Part shown: one piece after another, positions 8,228 to 16,400 of the stretch | Layout: every line of letters begins with the position of its first letter | Position numbering within the stretch: the first letter of the stretch is position 1 | Source: Nonomuraea typhae | GTDB taxonomy: Bacteria; Actinomycetota; Actinomycetes; Streptosporangiales; Streptosporangiaceae | Assembly (NCBI RefSeq): GCF_009760925.1 | Contig: NZ_VRLV01000001.1 | Coordinates: 806,001 to 870,000 of the forward strand | Direction: 5' to 3' | DNA length: 64,000 bases | The notes under the pieces: generated by a model | Seen by the model: only the letters and a program-made list of their open reading frames with translations | The model's database searches: none | What the model was told of the DNA's origin: nothing | Position numbers and translations under genes: made by a program

Positions 8228-8734
8228 TTAGTCGCGGCGTTCGGCCTCGGCACGGTCCGGTGAATCTGAGCGTCGCGCGGTGAAAGCGAAAACGAGCGCT
8301 CCCACCACGATGAAAGTGTCGGGGAGATTGAACGTCGGCCACCACCCGGTGTGCAGGTAGTCGGTGACGACCCCGTCCGGCAGCCGATCGATGACGTTGG
8401 CCAGAGCGCCGGCGAGCATGACGGTCAGGCATCCGAGCTCGATCCGGCCTGCCGCTGCGGCCGACCTTCGCCAGCCGTAGACGCCGATGCCGACGGTGAT
8501 CGCGGCCGGCACGGCAAGTCGCGTCCATGTCGGCAGGTCGGCGCCCAGGCCGAAGGCCACGCCGGGGTTGTACAGCAGCCGCAACTGGATGAGCCCCACC
8601 TCGATGATGCGCCCCGGCAGCAACTGGTCCGCGGCGATCTTGGCGGCGACCAGCAGCACGCTCAGCAAGGCCGCCAGAACGATCAGCGAGGCTCGCCGGC
8701 GCGTGGGGCCGGCTTCGTGTTCTGTCACGCTCAT
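8228..8734 (-). CDS. lspA: signal peptidase II (lipoprotein signal peptidase)
   Basis: 168 residues with four membrane segments. The catalytic aspartates are in ANVIDRLPDGVVTDYL and FNLPDTFI. It cleaves the signal peptide of diacylglyceryl-modified prolipoproteins. It is convergent with the CDF gene and lies between two metal exporters. LspA paralogues located in heavy-metal clusters are known (for example PbrC in lead resistance), so this may be an accessory copy rather than the housekeeping one. That is an inference from location. Confidence 0.88.
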   Translation of the reverse strand: MSVTEHEAGPTRRRASLIVLAALLSVLLVAAKIAADQLLPGRIIEVGLIQLRLLYNPGVAFGLGADLPTWTRLAVPAAITVGIGVYGWRRSAAAAGRIELGCLTVMLAGALANVIDRLPDGVVTDYLHTGWWPTFNLPDTFIVVGALVFAFTARRSDSPDRAEAERRD

Positions 8735-8806
8735 CCGTATATGAACCCTTCCCTGGTCTTCTTGCTGCCCAAATCTACGGCTTGCCGGAGATGGAAGTTT
8801 TCCGGA

Positions 8807-8953
8807 TCATGCGTGCGAGCGCTGAGAGCGGTGGCGGCGACCGAGTGCCCACTGGACGGCGATGGCGAGGACGACGATCATCGTGGATATCCCGCCGAAG
8901 ACCCAGGCCATGCCACCGGCGACGCGCTGGTCGTCGTCAGGCCCGACCGCCAC
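8807..8953 (-). CDS. possible small single-pass membrane protein
   Basis: A 48-residue frame (GTG at 8953; an ATG at 8911 would give 34 residues) encodes one clear hydrophobic helix, GGISTMIVVLAIAVQWAL, followed by a basic tail. It sits just downstream of the second CDF gene on the same strand. There is no good ribosome-binding site, so expression is doubtful. Small membrane peptides of this type are common beside metal transporters. Confidence 0.3.
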   Translation of the reverse strand: MAVGPDDDQRVAGGMAWVFGGISTMIVVLAIAVQWALGRRHRSQRSHA

Positions 8954-8987
8954 GACGAACAGCGCACCGCCCCACCGTCCCGGGGTG

Positions 8988-9974
8988 TCACCGACGCGGG
9001 CCGGCGGTGGTGGCGCTGGTGTGCGTGGGGCCGTGCGGGTCGGCGCAATGGGTCTGACTGTGCTCGCCGATGGCCAGCACCCGGGGCTGCGCGTGGTCGA
9101 CCTGGAGTGTGGTGTGCTCGATGCCGTAGGAGTCGTGCAGGAGCTTTTCGGCCGCGGCTCGGACGGCGTGGCAGTCGGCACCGGGGGTGACCAGGATGTG
9201 CGCGGACAGGGCGGCGTACCCGGAGGTGACCTCCCACACGTGCAGGTCGTGCACTTCCTCCACATGGTCCAGGGCGGCGGTCTTGCGGCCGATCTCGTCG
9301 GGGTTCATGCCGACCGGCGCGGCTTCCATGAACACCCGGCCGGACTCCTTGACCAGCCCCCAGCCCGCCTTCAGCATGAGCGCGGCCACGACCAGCGCGG
9401 CGATGGCGTCCGCCTGGGCCCAGCCGGTCAGCCACACGACCGCGCCGGCGACGGTGGTGGCGATGAAGGCGAACAGGTCGTTGAGGATGTGCTGGTAGGC
9501 GCCTTCGACGTTCAGGCTGGAACGGTTGGCCTTGGACAGCAGCCAGGTGGCGGCCAGGTTGACCACGATTCCGGCCAGCCCGGTGGCCACGACGAACAGG
9601 CCCTCCACCTCGGGCGGCTCGATGAGCCGACGGATGCCCTCGACGATGAAGTAGGCGGCGAGCAGCAGCAGGGTGATGCCGTTGATCTGGGCCGAGATGA
9701 TCTCGGCGCGCTTGAGCCCGTAGGTGAAGCCGCCACGGGGCGGCTTGGCCGCGATTCGCATCGCGATGAGGGCGAACACGATGGCGGCGGCGTCGGTCAG
9801 CATGTGCCCGGCGTCGGAGATGAGCGCCAAGGACTGCGCGATGAAGCCGATGACCACCTCGATCGCCATGAAGGCGACGATCAGCGTCAGGGCGCCGGTC
9901 AGATACCGGCGATCGGTCTCCGCGCTGACGCCGTGACCGTGCCCATGACCGTGCCCGTGGCCGTGCTCGCCCAT
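8988..9974 (-). CDS. CDF-family zinc/cobalt exporter (CzcD/ZitB-like)
   Basis: 328 residues. It starts with a His-Gly repeat (GHGHGHGHGHG), then six membrane segments with the HxxxD sites SDAGHMLTDA (helix II) and HILNDLFA (helix V), and a C-terminal cytoplasmic domain (VEEVHDLHVWEV). This is the classic Zn/Co/Ni/Cd proton antiporter layout. The ATG at 9974 follows GGTGGAGG; an upstream start at 9995 would lie inside the operator. An SmtB-type operator overlaps its promoter region (9993-10014). Confidence 0.9.
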   Translation of the reverse strand: MGEHGHGHGHGHGHGVSAETDRRYLTGALTLIVAFMAIEVVIGFIAQSLALISDAGHMLTDAAAIVFALIAMRIAAKPPRGGFTYGLKRAEIISAQINGITLLLLAAYFIVEGIRRLIEPPEVEGLFVVATGLAGIVVNLAATWLLSKANRSSLNVEGAYQHILNDLFAFIATTVAGAVVWLTGWAQADAIAALVVAALMLKAGWGLVKESGRVFMEAAPVGMNPDEIGRKTAALDHVEEVHDLHVWEVTSGYAALSAHILVTPGADCHAVRAAAEKLLHDSYGIEHTTLQVDHAQPRVLAIGEHSQTHCADPHGPTHTSATTAGPRR

Positions 9975-9992
9975 CACACCTCCACCTCTATA

Positions 9993-10014
9993 CATCTGAA
10001 CGAATATTCATATG
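9993..10014. promoter_or_regulatory. SmtB-type ArsR operator
   Basis: CATCTGAA, six bases, TTCATATG: an inverted repeat with the TGAAcg-aa-taTTCA core of SmtB/ZiaR operators, 19 bp upstream of the CDF exporter start. It matches the site at 15727-15740. The likely binder is the ArsR-family protein at 15866-16273. Confidence 0.65.
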
Positions 10015-10234
10015 TGAGTGTGCGGTGCTGATCATCGGACTGTCAACCAAGTCTTCGGTGTCGTGCGCCTGCGCGAGGGCGACGACCCGGCCGGGGTCGA
10101 CGGCGGCACCGGCGGGGCGTTGCCGAGGACGCCGCCCCGCCTCGGCGGGGCCGCCAGAGCCGCCGGCTACCCCAGCACGGTGCTGACCGTGGGGTTCCGG
10201 CGATCACCCACCCTGACGGCATCCGCTTCCCGGA

Positions 10235-11080
10235 CTACTGGGTCATCTTGGTGAAGTCCTTTCCCGCGTTCGTGGATTCGTAGACGGTGCCGTCCATGCC
10301 GGCGGCCAGCAGCCGGTCGGCGGACACCGCGGTGAAGGCGACGGCCTGCATCGGCAGGCGCCCCGCGGGCTGCCAGCTGGAGGCGTTGTCCGTGCTCGTG
10401 TGGACCCGGCCGTCGGGAGCGACGCCGACGAGCCGGCCCTTGCCGGTCACGTCGAGGAACGACAGCAGAGGCGCTCCCTTCTGGGCGGCGAAGGTCTTGC
10501 CGGAGTCGGTGCTGACCTTCACGCCCTCCGGGGTGGTGGCGTAGAGCCGCTCGGGTTGGTCGGCGCCGGCTGCCAGGTCGAGGAGGTCGAGCCTGGCCAT
10601 GGGTGTGAGGTCTGCTCCCTTCCCGCGCCAGATCTGGCCGCTCTGGGAGTCGTAGCCGTAGACGGTCGTTCCGGCGACCTGCAGGGCGTGGAAGTCCGCC
10701 TCGCCGGCCAGCGCCACCTGCTGCCACGTCACCCCGGCGTCGGCTGAGCGGATCAGCCCCAGATGCGGTGGTCGGCCTGCCGCGATGTCTCCGGCAGCGG
10801 GATGGCCGCTGGTGTAGAAGGTCTTCGGGCCGGCGACCGTGAAGCCCATGTGGTCGGCGTCGCGATCACCCACGCGGCGCAGTTTGCCGCCGTCCAGGGT
10901 GAAGAGGCCGTAATGACCGGCCACGTACGTCTTTCCGGTGGCGGGGTCGACGCCCAGGCCGTGGATGTGGCCGGCGCCCTGGTCGGTGGGCGGCTGGGCG
11001 GGCTGCGCCGGTGGGGTGGCGGACCCGCATGCGGTGAGGCCGAAGACGAGGGAGAGCGTTATCGCGATCTTCTTGGTCAT
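10235..11080 (-). CDS. BNR/sialidase-fold lipoprotein (F510_1955-type)
   Basis: 281 residues. A lipobox (LVFGLTACGS) is followed by a run of beta-propeller-like BNR motifs (IRSADAGVTWQ, VSTDSGKTF, HTSTDNASSW, ESTNAGKDF). An early HIHGLGVDP motif is typical of the secreted glycosylhydrolase-like proteins that sit beside multicopper oxidases. No glycosidase catalytic residues are evident, so an enzymatic role is unproven; it may be an extracellular metal-handling partner. The start lies 1 bp after the multicopper oxidase stop, indicating one operon. Confidence 0.75.
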   Translation of the reverse strand: MTKKIAITLSLVFGLTACGSATPPAQPAQPPTDQGAGHIHGLGVDPATGKTYVAGHYGLFTLDGGKLRRVGDRDADHMGFTVAGPKTFYTSGHPAAGDIAAGRPPHLGLIRSADAGVTWQQVALAGEADFHALQVAGTTVYGYDSQSGQIWRGKGADLTPMARLDLLDLAAGADQPERLYATTPEGVKVSTDSGKTFAAQKGAPLLSFLDVTGKGRLVGVAPDGRVHTSTDNASSWQPAGRLPMQAVAFTAVSADRLLAAGMDGTVYESTNAGKDFTKMTQ

Positions 11081-11081
11081 G

Positions 11082-12596
11082 TCAGGCCTCGTAACCGAGG
11101 AGGCTCATCATCCCGGCCTCCGCGTGGTAGACGTTGTGGCAGTGGATCATCCAGATGCCGGGGTTGTCGGCGTCGAAGTCGACGTTGAGTGTCGTGCCCG
11201 GCAGGACGATCGCGGTGTCCTTGCGGGCCCCGCCCGCCAGGGCGAAGGTGTGGCCGTGCAGGTGCATGGGGTGCCACATCGGGCTCTCGTTGGCGAACGA
11301 CAACCTGACGCGCTCGCCCGGCGCGATCGGCTCGATGACCTCGGGGTCGTACTTCTTGCCGTTGATCGCCCAGTCGTATGCGGCCATGCTGCCGGTGAGC
11401 TTGAGGGTGAGCGTGCGATCGGGCCGGCGACCGGCCAGCCGTACGGCGGGCGTGGGTTTGAGCAGGTCGTAGGTGAGCAGACGGCCGGTCAGCTCGCGCG
11501 GCCGGGCATCGGCGTGCGGGGCGCGGGCGCGCTTGGCGGTGCGCACGATCGCGCGGGCGAGGGCGCGCTTGCCCTCGGCCAGGGCGACCAGCGGGAACGC
11601 GCCGTCCTTGAGGGTGACCAGGACGTCGTAGCGTTCGCCCATGCCGAGGAGCAGCGCGTCGGTCTCCACCTGTTCGACGGGGAAGCCGTCGGCGTGGGTG
11701 ACGGTGAGCGTGTGACCGCCCAGCGCCACCCGGAAGGCGGTGTCGCCGCCCGCGTTGATCAGCCTGATCCGGACCCGGGATCCGGGTCTGGCGGTGAAGG
11801 TCTCGGGCGCGGTGGGCACCCGGCCGTTGACGAGGTAGTGCGGGTAGTAGACGTCACCCGCGTCGCCGCCGAGCGCGTCGCTCTCGGCGTTCATCATCAT
11901 GTGCGGCCACTTCGGTGACGTGCCGGGGGTGGGGGTGGTCATGGCGCCGTGGCCGTTGTGGCCGCCGGTCATGCCGGACATCGCGGTCAACTCGGCCAGG
12001 ACCTCGTCGGGCGTGCCGGTGACGCCGTCCATCCAGTCGTCCAGGACGACGATCCACTCCTGGTCGTAGGCGAGCGGTTCGCCAGGGTCCTCGACGATCA
12101 GCGGCGCGTACAGACCGCGGTCGAGCTGGGTGCCGTGGTGGGGGTGGAACCAGTAGGTGCCGGGGTGCGGGGCGGTGAACTCGTAGAGGTGCTCCGCGCC
12201 CGCCTCGATGGGCGGCTGAGTCACGCCGGGGACGCCGTCGGCGTCGTTGCGCAGCGCCAGGCCGTGCCAGTGCACCGTGGTCCGCTGGGGGAGCCGGTTG
12301 GTCAGCCGGGCGCGGACGACCTCTCCGGCCTTCACGCGGATCTCCTGGCCGGGCAGCCGCTCGCCGTACATCCACGTGGCCGCGGTCGGGCCGCCGAGGT
12401 CGGCCTGGCCCTGGCGGGCGAGGAGCTGAAACTCCTTGATCCGGCCGGTACGGCGGGCCGCCTCGGCGTCCTCGACCTGCGGGCCCGAGGGGCGGACCAG
12501 TGTGGCGCTCCCGGGGTTCGAGCATGCCGTCAACACGGTTCCTCCTGCCGCGGCGAGGGCGGCGCGCAGGAAGAACCGTCGATCGATAAATGTCAT
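11082..12596 (-). CDS. multicopper oxidase, Tat-exported
   Basis: 504 residues. The N-terminus DRRFFLRAALAAAGG...LTAC looks like a Tat signal with a lipobox. All four copper motifs are visible: HWHG (109-112), HPHHG (151-155), HPMHLHGH and HCHNVYHAEAGM at the C-terminus, the last providing the type 1 copper axial Met. A Met/His-rich insert (MSGMTGGHNGHGAM) resembles the Cu(I)-binding segment of CueO. It likely oxidises Cu(I) outside the membrane. It is flanked by the BNR lipoprotein and a small membrane protein in one operon. Confidence 0.9.
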   Translation of the reverse strand: MTFIDRRFFLRAALAAAGGTVLTACSNPGSATLVRPSGPQVEDAEAARRTGRIKEFQLLARQGQADLGGPTAATWMYGERLPGQEIRVKAGEVVRARLTNRLPQRTTVHWHGLALRNDADGVPGVTQPPIEAGAEHLYEFTAPHPGTYWFHPHHGTQLDRGLYAPLIVEDPGEPLAYDQEWIVVLDDWMDGVTGTPDEVLAELTAMSGMTGGHNGHGAMTTPTPGTSPKWPHMMMNAESDALGGDAGDVYYPHYLVNGRVPTAPETFTARPGSRVRIRLINAGGDTAFRVALGGHTLTVTHADGFPVEQVETDALLLGMGERYDVLVTLKDGAFPLVALAEGKRALARAIVRTAKRARAPHADARPRELTGRLLTYDLLKPTPAVRLAGRRPDRTLTLKLTGSMAAYDWAINGKKYDPEVIEPIAPGERVRLSFANESPMWHPMHLHGHTFALAGGARKDTAIVLPGTTLNVDFDADNPGIWMIHCHNVYHAEAGMMSLLGYEA

Positions 12597-12644
12597 GAAT
12601 CGCTCACGGTTCGATACGGATGGAAGCGGGCTGAGCTGCGGCTT

Positions 12645-13007
12645 CTATATCCGTAGAACGGTGATGCGCTGGAGTGGTCGTGCGAGGTGCCGGGGCGGGC
12701 CGCGAACGGTGGACGGCCTGCCCCTTCGTCTCCTGAGACCGCCGGCCCCGCCGGTACCGCTCACGATGAGCACGAGCGCGGCAAGAATCGCGGTGATCGC
12801 CGTGAGACAGAGCACGAGCGGGCCATTGTCGTGGGTGCCGGTGCCGGCCGGAGGCATGTCAGGTGCCGGGCTCACGACGGACGAACGGTCGCTCATCGCG
12901 GACCCGCAGAAGTGGACCGTGGTGTAGCCGACGACCATGCCCGTGAGCACCATGGCCAGGAGAGCGAGGTGCGGCAGAATCGCGGAACGCGCTCCTCTGC
13001 CGCTCAC
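12645..13007 (-). CDS. two-helix membrane protein of copper block
   Basis: 120 residues with two predicted membrane helices (residues ~10-32 and ~66-86) separated by a short segment that is probably extracytoplasmic, and a basic C-terminal tail. GTG start with a strong AGGAGGAG site. No family recognised. It is the first gene after the palindromic operator at 13037 and precedes the multicopper oxidase by 48 bp, so it probably belongs to the same metal-responsive operon. Confidence 0.65.
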   Translation of the reverse strand: MSGRGARSAILPHLALLAMVLTGMVVGYTTVHFCGSAMSDRSSVVSPAPDMPPAGTGTHDNGPLVLCLTAITAILAALVLIVSGTGGAGGLRRRRGRPSTVRGPPRHLARPLQRITVLRI

Positions 13008-13036
13008 ATCTCCTCCTGCCTCGCTCCCGCCACAAA

Positions 13037-13053
13037 TACTATACTAGATAGTA
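13037..13053. promoter_or_regulatory. palindromic operator TACTAT-N5-ATAGTA
   Basis: TACTATACTAGATAGTA is a perfect 6-5-6 inverted repeat, AT-rich against a ~70% GC background, 30 bp upstream of the first gene of the copper block. CopY/BlaI-family repressors bind TACTA-type dyads, but no such regulator gene is in the window. Confidence 0.6.
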
Positions 13054-13097
13054 GATGGCTGGCCGCGCAGCTGCTCGAACTCCTCCGCGGGCGTCGA

Positions 13098-13895
13098 TCA
13101 CGGCTCCCCTGCTCGGGCCGCGGGCAGCGTGCCGTTGCGGGCCGGTCCGACCAGGTGGAGAAATGCCTGGACGCGTGGGTGGGCGGGAGCGGTGAAGAAC
13201 CGGTTCGCGGGCGCCTGTTCGATCACCTTGCCGCCGTCCATGAACACGACGCGATCGGCCACCTCCCGGGCGAAGGCGGTTTCGTGGGTGACGATCACCA
13301 TCGTCATCCCGTCGGCGGCGAGTTCCCGCATCACCTGCAGCACCTCGCTGTGCAGTTCGGGGTCGAGGGCCGAGGTCGGCTCGTCGAACAGGATGACCTC
13401 GGGCTCCATCGCCAGTGCCCTCGCGATGGCGACCCGCTGCTTCTGCCCGCCCGACAGCTTGGCCGGGTGGCTGTCGCACTTGTCGGCGAGCCCGACCCGG
13501 GCCAGCAGGGTTCTCGCCAGCCGGTCGGCTTCGGAATGCGGCATCCGCCGTATCGCGATCGGGCCCTCCATGACGTTCTGCAGGGCCGTCAGATGGGGGA
13601 ACAGGTTGAACTGCTGGAAGACCATCGCCGTACGGCGGCGCAGGTCGCGCACCTGTGCGGCCCGGCCGCGGCGGCCATGCCGCGGCCCGCATTCGATCTG
13701 CTGCCCGCACACCTCGATCCGCCCGGCATCCGGCTCCTCCAGCAGGTTGAGGCAGCGGATCAGCGTGGTCTTGCCCGAGCCCGACGGGCCCATCAACACC
13801 ACGACCTCGCCGCGCTCCACCTCCAGGTCGATGCCCTTGAGCACGTCCAGGTCTCCGAAGCGTTTGTGCACCTGGTGTGCCTTGACGACGCTCAT
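13098..13895 (-). CDS. polar amino acid ABC transporter ATPase
   Basis: 265 residues. Walker A GPSGSGKTT, Q-loop FQQFNLF, signature LSGGQKQR, Walker B ILFDEPTS and the switch His in VTHE. The sequence pattern (NLFPHLTALQNV) is that of GlnQ/ArtP-type amino acid importers. ATG overlaps the permease stop (ATGA), completing a substrate-binding protein, permease and ATPase operon. Confidence 0.92.
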   Translation of the reverse strand: MSVVKAHQVHKRFGDLDVLKGIDLEVERGEVVVLMGPSGSGKTTLIRCLNLLEEPDAGRIEVCGQQIECGPRHGRRGRAAQVRDLRRRTAMVFQQFNLFPHLTALQNVMEGPIAIRRMPHSEADRLARTLLARVGLADKCDSHPAKLSGGQKQRVAIARALAMEPEVILFDEPTSALDPELHSEVLQVMRELAADGMTMVIVTHETAFAREVADRVVFMDGGKVIEQAPANRFFTAPAHPRVQAFLHLVGPARNGTLPAARAGEP

Positions 13896-14539
13896 GCGTA
13901 GGCCCTGCCCATCCGGCGTTCCAATGCTTGCTGGCCGACCTGGAGGCAGGTGTTGATCAGCCAATACACCAGGCCGACGACCAGCAGCGCGTCCATGTAG
14001 CGGAAGGTCGAGGTGCCGATCCCCTCGGCCACCCGGGTCAGCTCCACCACGGTGACGGCCGAGGCGAGGGAGGTGTCCTTCATCAGGGCGATGAAGCGGC
14101 CGCCGACCGGGGGGAGGGCGATGCGGATGGCCTGCGGGAAGATGATCCTTCTGAGTGTCTTCCAGTACGGCATGGCCATCGAGGCGGCCGCCTCCCACTG
14201 GCCGGAGTCGACGCCGAGCACGCCGGCCCGGAAGTTCTCGCTCAGGTAGGCGGCGCTGAACAGGGTGAAGGCGATGATGGCCGACGGAATCGGGGGAATC
14301 TGCAGGCCGATCTGCGGCAGCCCGAAATAGATGATCATTATTTGGATGAGGAGAGGCGTCCCGCGGAAGACGGAGACGTACGCCGTCGCCAGCCCGCGCA
14401 GCACGACGTTGCCGGAGATGCGGGCGAGCATGATCAGCGCGCCGAGGACGCTGCCGAGGATGAAGGACACGACGCCGAGCAAGAGGGTGACCACGAGGCC
14501 GGCGAGTAGTTCGGGGAAGGAGTCGACGAGTAGATCCAT
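13892..14539 (-). CDS. polar amino acid ABC transporter permease
   Basis: 215 residues with about five membrane helices. FRGTPLLIQIMIIYFGLP and the coupling segment ENFRAGVLGVDSGQWEAAASM are signatures of the HisM/GlnP family. A single permease suggests a homodimer. ATG 14539 has AGGAGC upstream; the longer frame is rejected. Confidence 0.92.
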   Translation of the reverse strand: MDLLVDSFPELLAGLVVTLLLGVVSFILGSVLGALIMLARISGNVVLRGLATAYVSVFRGTPLLIQIMIIYFGLPQIGLQIPPIPSAIIAFTLFSAAYLSENFRAGVLGVDSGQWEAAASMAMPYWKTLRRIIFPQAIRIALPPVGGRFIALMKDTSLASAVTVVELTRVAEGIGTSTFRYMDALLVVGLVYWLINTCLQVGQQALERRMGRAYA

Positions 14540-14559
14540 GGGGGGTGCTCCTGTGGTGC

Positions 14560-15399
14560 TCAGCCGTTCGGCAGCTTGGCCAGTTCCTTCGTCATGTCCA
14601 GGCCGCCCAGCCATTTGCGGGAGATGGCGGCGAGGCTGCCGTCGGCGATCATGTCGGCCAGTGCCTTGTCCACGGCCTGTTTGAAGCTGGTCGCGCCCTT
14701 GGCGAAGGAGATGCCGTTGACCTCGGACTCCAGCAGTTCACCTGTGGGCTTGACCGGCAGGTCGTTCTTCTCGGCCAGGAACGCGCCCTGGAATCGCGAG
14801 ACCAGGACGGCATCGGCCCGTCCGCCGGCCACCTCGGTGAGTCCGAGCGTGGCGTTCTCGTAGGTCTTGAGGTCGGCGCCCGGGATGCTCTTCTTGGCGA
14901 AGGCCGCCTGTGTGGTGCCCGCGGTCACCGCGACCTTCTTGCCCTTCAGGTCGGACACCCCGGTGATCGTCATGTTGGCGCTCGCCACAAAGATCGAGAT
15001 GCCGTTCACCTGGTACGGGCGGGAGAAGTCCACCTGCTTGGCCCGCTCGGCCGTGATGGTCTGACCGGCGATGACGGCGTCGAAACGGCCCGCCTGGACA
15101 CCGGCGATGAAGCTCTGGAAGTTGGAGGCCACGAACTCGGCCTTGGCGATTCCCAGGCGCTTGATGAGCTCGTTGGTGACGTCTACGTCGTAGCCGGCGG
15201 GTTTGCCGCCGTCGAGGAAGTTCCACGGCGGGTTCGCCTGCGTCTGCGCGACCCTGAGGACACCGGCCGCCTTGACCCGTTCCAGCAGGTCGGCGCTGTC
15301 CGCCTGGCCCGATCCGCATCCGGTGACCAGCGTGCCCATCAGGGCGGCGGTCACCGCCAGATGGATACCGCGTGGACGGAATAACCCTCGAATTGACAT
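14560..15399 (-). CDS. amino acid ABC transporter substrate-binding lipoprotein
   Basis: 279 residues. Signal peptide with lipobox LVTGCGSG, then an SBP family 3 fold: GVLRVAQTQANPPWNFLDGG, AGYDVDVTNEL, FDAVIAGQTIT and the C-terminal LAAISRKWLGG. The ligand is probably a polar amino acid, not determinable further. ATG 15399 is preceded by GAGGAG; the 61-residue upstream extension is rejected. First gene of the three-gene operon. Confidence 0.9.
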   Translation of the reverse strand: MSIRGLFRPRGIHLAVTAALMGTLVTGCGSGQADSADLLERVKAAGVLRVAQTQANPPWNFLDGGKPAGYDVDVTNELIKRLGIAKAEFVASNFQSFIAGVQAGRFDAVIAGQTITAERAKQVDFSRPYQVNGISIFVASANMTITGVSDLKGKKVAVTAGTTQAAFAKKSIPGADLKTYENATLGLTEVAGGRADAVLVSRFQGAFLAEKNDLPVKPTGELLESEVNGISFAKGATSFKQAVDKALADMIADGSLAAISRKWLGGLDMTKELAKLPNG

Positions 15400-15865
15400 G
15401 TGCCGGCTCCTCTCCGCGCCTTGGTCCGGCAGTCGGTCGGCCTTGAGCCCTCGCTCCGCCCCGCATGGCCCCGACACAGTCGGAACCATCCGTGAGCGCC
15501 TCATGACCCAGCGACATACGTACGTTGGTTCATATGACCAGCTATGGCGTATACGGTGCGTCACGCCGGACTCCGCCGTCAAGGGGTCCCCACTCGTAAC
15601 TTCGGGCGCCTGCCGCCGCCCTGACGTGACGCGATGGCGTCTCGTGTCGCACTGGATGCGGATGGAGGGGGAGTTCGCGGAACGTCTACCTGGCTATTCG
15701 CATGCTCCTTCGCTATCGTCCACGCATGAACATTTATTCAGATGTGAGGTTGCCCTGTGGTGGGCGGGCCGGGCATGAGCGTCGCCACCGGTAACCATGG
15801 CGTCCTGGGCCGGGCGTGCGATCCGGTCGGCCGCCGTTGACGGTCAGCCCCGGTGATCCGGGCCG
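15400..15865. other. 466-bp intergenic region with an orphan operator
   Basis: It carries the promoter side of the amino acid transporter, then an SmtB-type operator at 15727, and after it only a 21-codon frame (ATG at 15776). No full gene follows the operator in either direction, which suggests a target gene was lost here. Confidence 0.5.
15727..15746. promoter_or_regulatory. SmtB-type ArsR operator (orphan)
   Basis: TGAACATTTATTCA followed by GATGTG. The TGAACA-N2-TATTCA core matches the cyanobacterial SmtB operator pattern and the site at 9997-10010. Confidence 0.6.
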
Positions 15866-16273
15866 CTACTCATCTCGCTCGGGGTGAATGGCCTGGGTGT
15901 GCTCCGTGTGCGCCACCGCCACGTCCAGCAGCATCCGCACGTGGGCGTCGTCAAGCCGGTAGTAGGCCATGCGGCCGGCCCGCCGTACCGACACCACGCG
16001 GTGCGCTCTCAGCAGGCGAAGGGCGTGCGACGCCGATGATTCGCTCAGCCCGCTGACGACCGCGAGATCGCAGACGCACAGCTCGCCTTCGAGCAGAGCC
16101 AGCAACAGCCGCAACCGGCCGGGGTCGGCCAGGAGCCCGAAGACGTCTGCGGTGTCGGCCAGGTCGGTCTCCGCCGGCATGCGGGAGATGACCGCCTTCA
16201 CCCTCTCGGGGTCGACGATCCGGGTCGCGCACGCCTCAATGGCCGTCACGTTGTCGGCTGAAGAACTCTTCAT
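15866..16273 (-). CDS. ArsR/SmtB-family metal repressor (SmtB/NmtR-like)
   Basis: 135 residues, winged helix (SGLSESSASHALRLLRAHRVV). Two potential metal sites are visible. The alpha-5 site has Asp109, His111, His122 and His125, the DxH-x10-HxxH spacing of NmtR (Ni/Co) and close to SmtB (Zn). An alpha-3 ELCVCDL motif (Cys66, Cys68) is also present. It is therefore likely to sense Zn, Ni or Co and bind the TGAA-N6-TTCA operators at 9993 and 15727. The ATG has no clear ribosome-binding site; a shorter protein starting near residue 32 is possible. Confidence 0.82.
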   Translation of the reverse strand: MKSSSADNVTAIEACATRIVDPERVKAVISRMPAETDLADTADVFGLLADPGRLRLLLALLEGELCVCDLAVVSGLSESSASHALRLLRAHRVVSVRRAGRMAYYRLDDAHVRMLLDVAVAHTEHTQAIHPERDE

Positions 16274-16400
16274 ACGAAGACTCTAGGCGTCCGCCCGGGG
16301 AAATCATCAAGTTTCCCGGACCAACCTGGGCGCACGCGCACTCCACGGTAACTTCTACTCAATGTAGAAGAAGTTGGCCGACGGAAGGGAACGTTCGGGA

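Noticed and set aside
9993..10014. Start of the CDF gene at 9995 (MYRGGGVMGEHG)
   Set aside because: The start would lie inside the SmtB-type operator; the ATG at 9974 has a strong ribosome-binding site.
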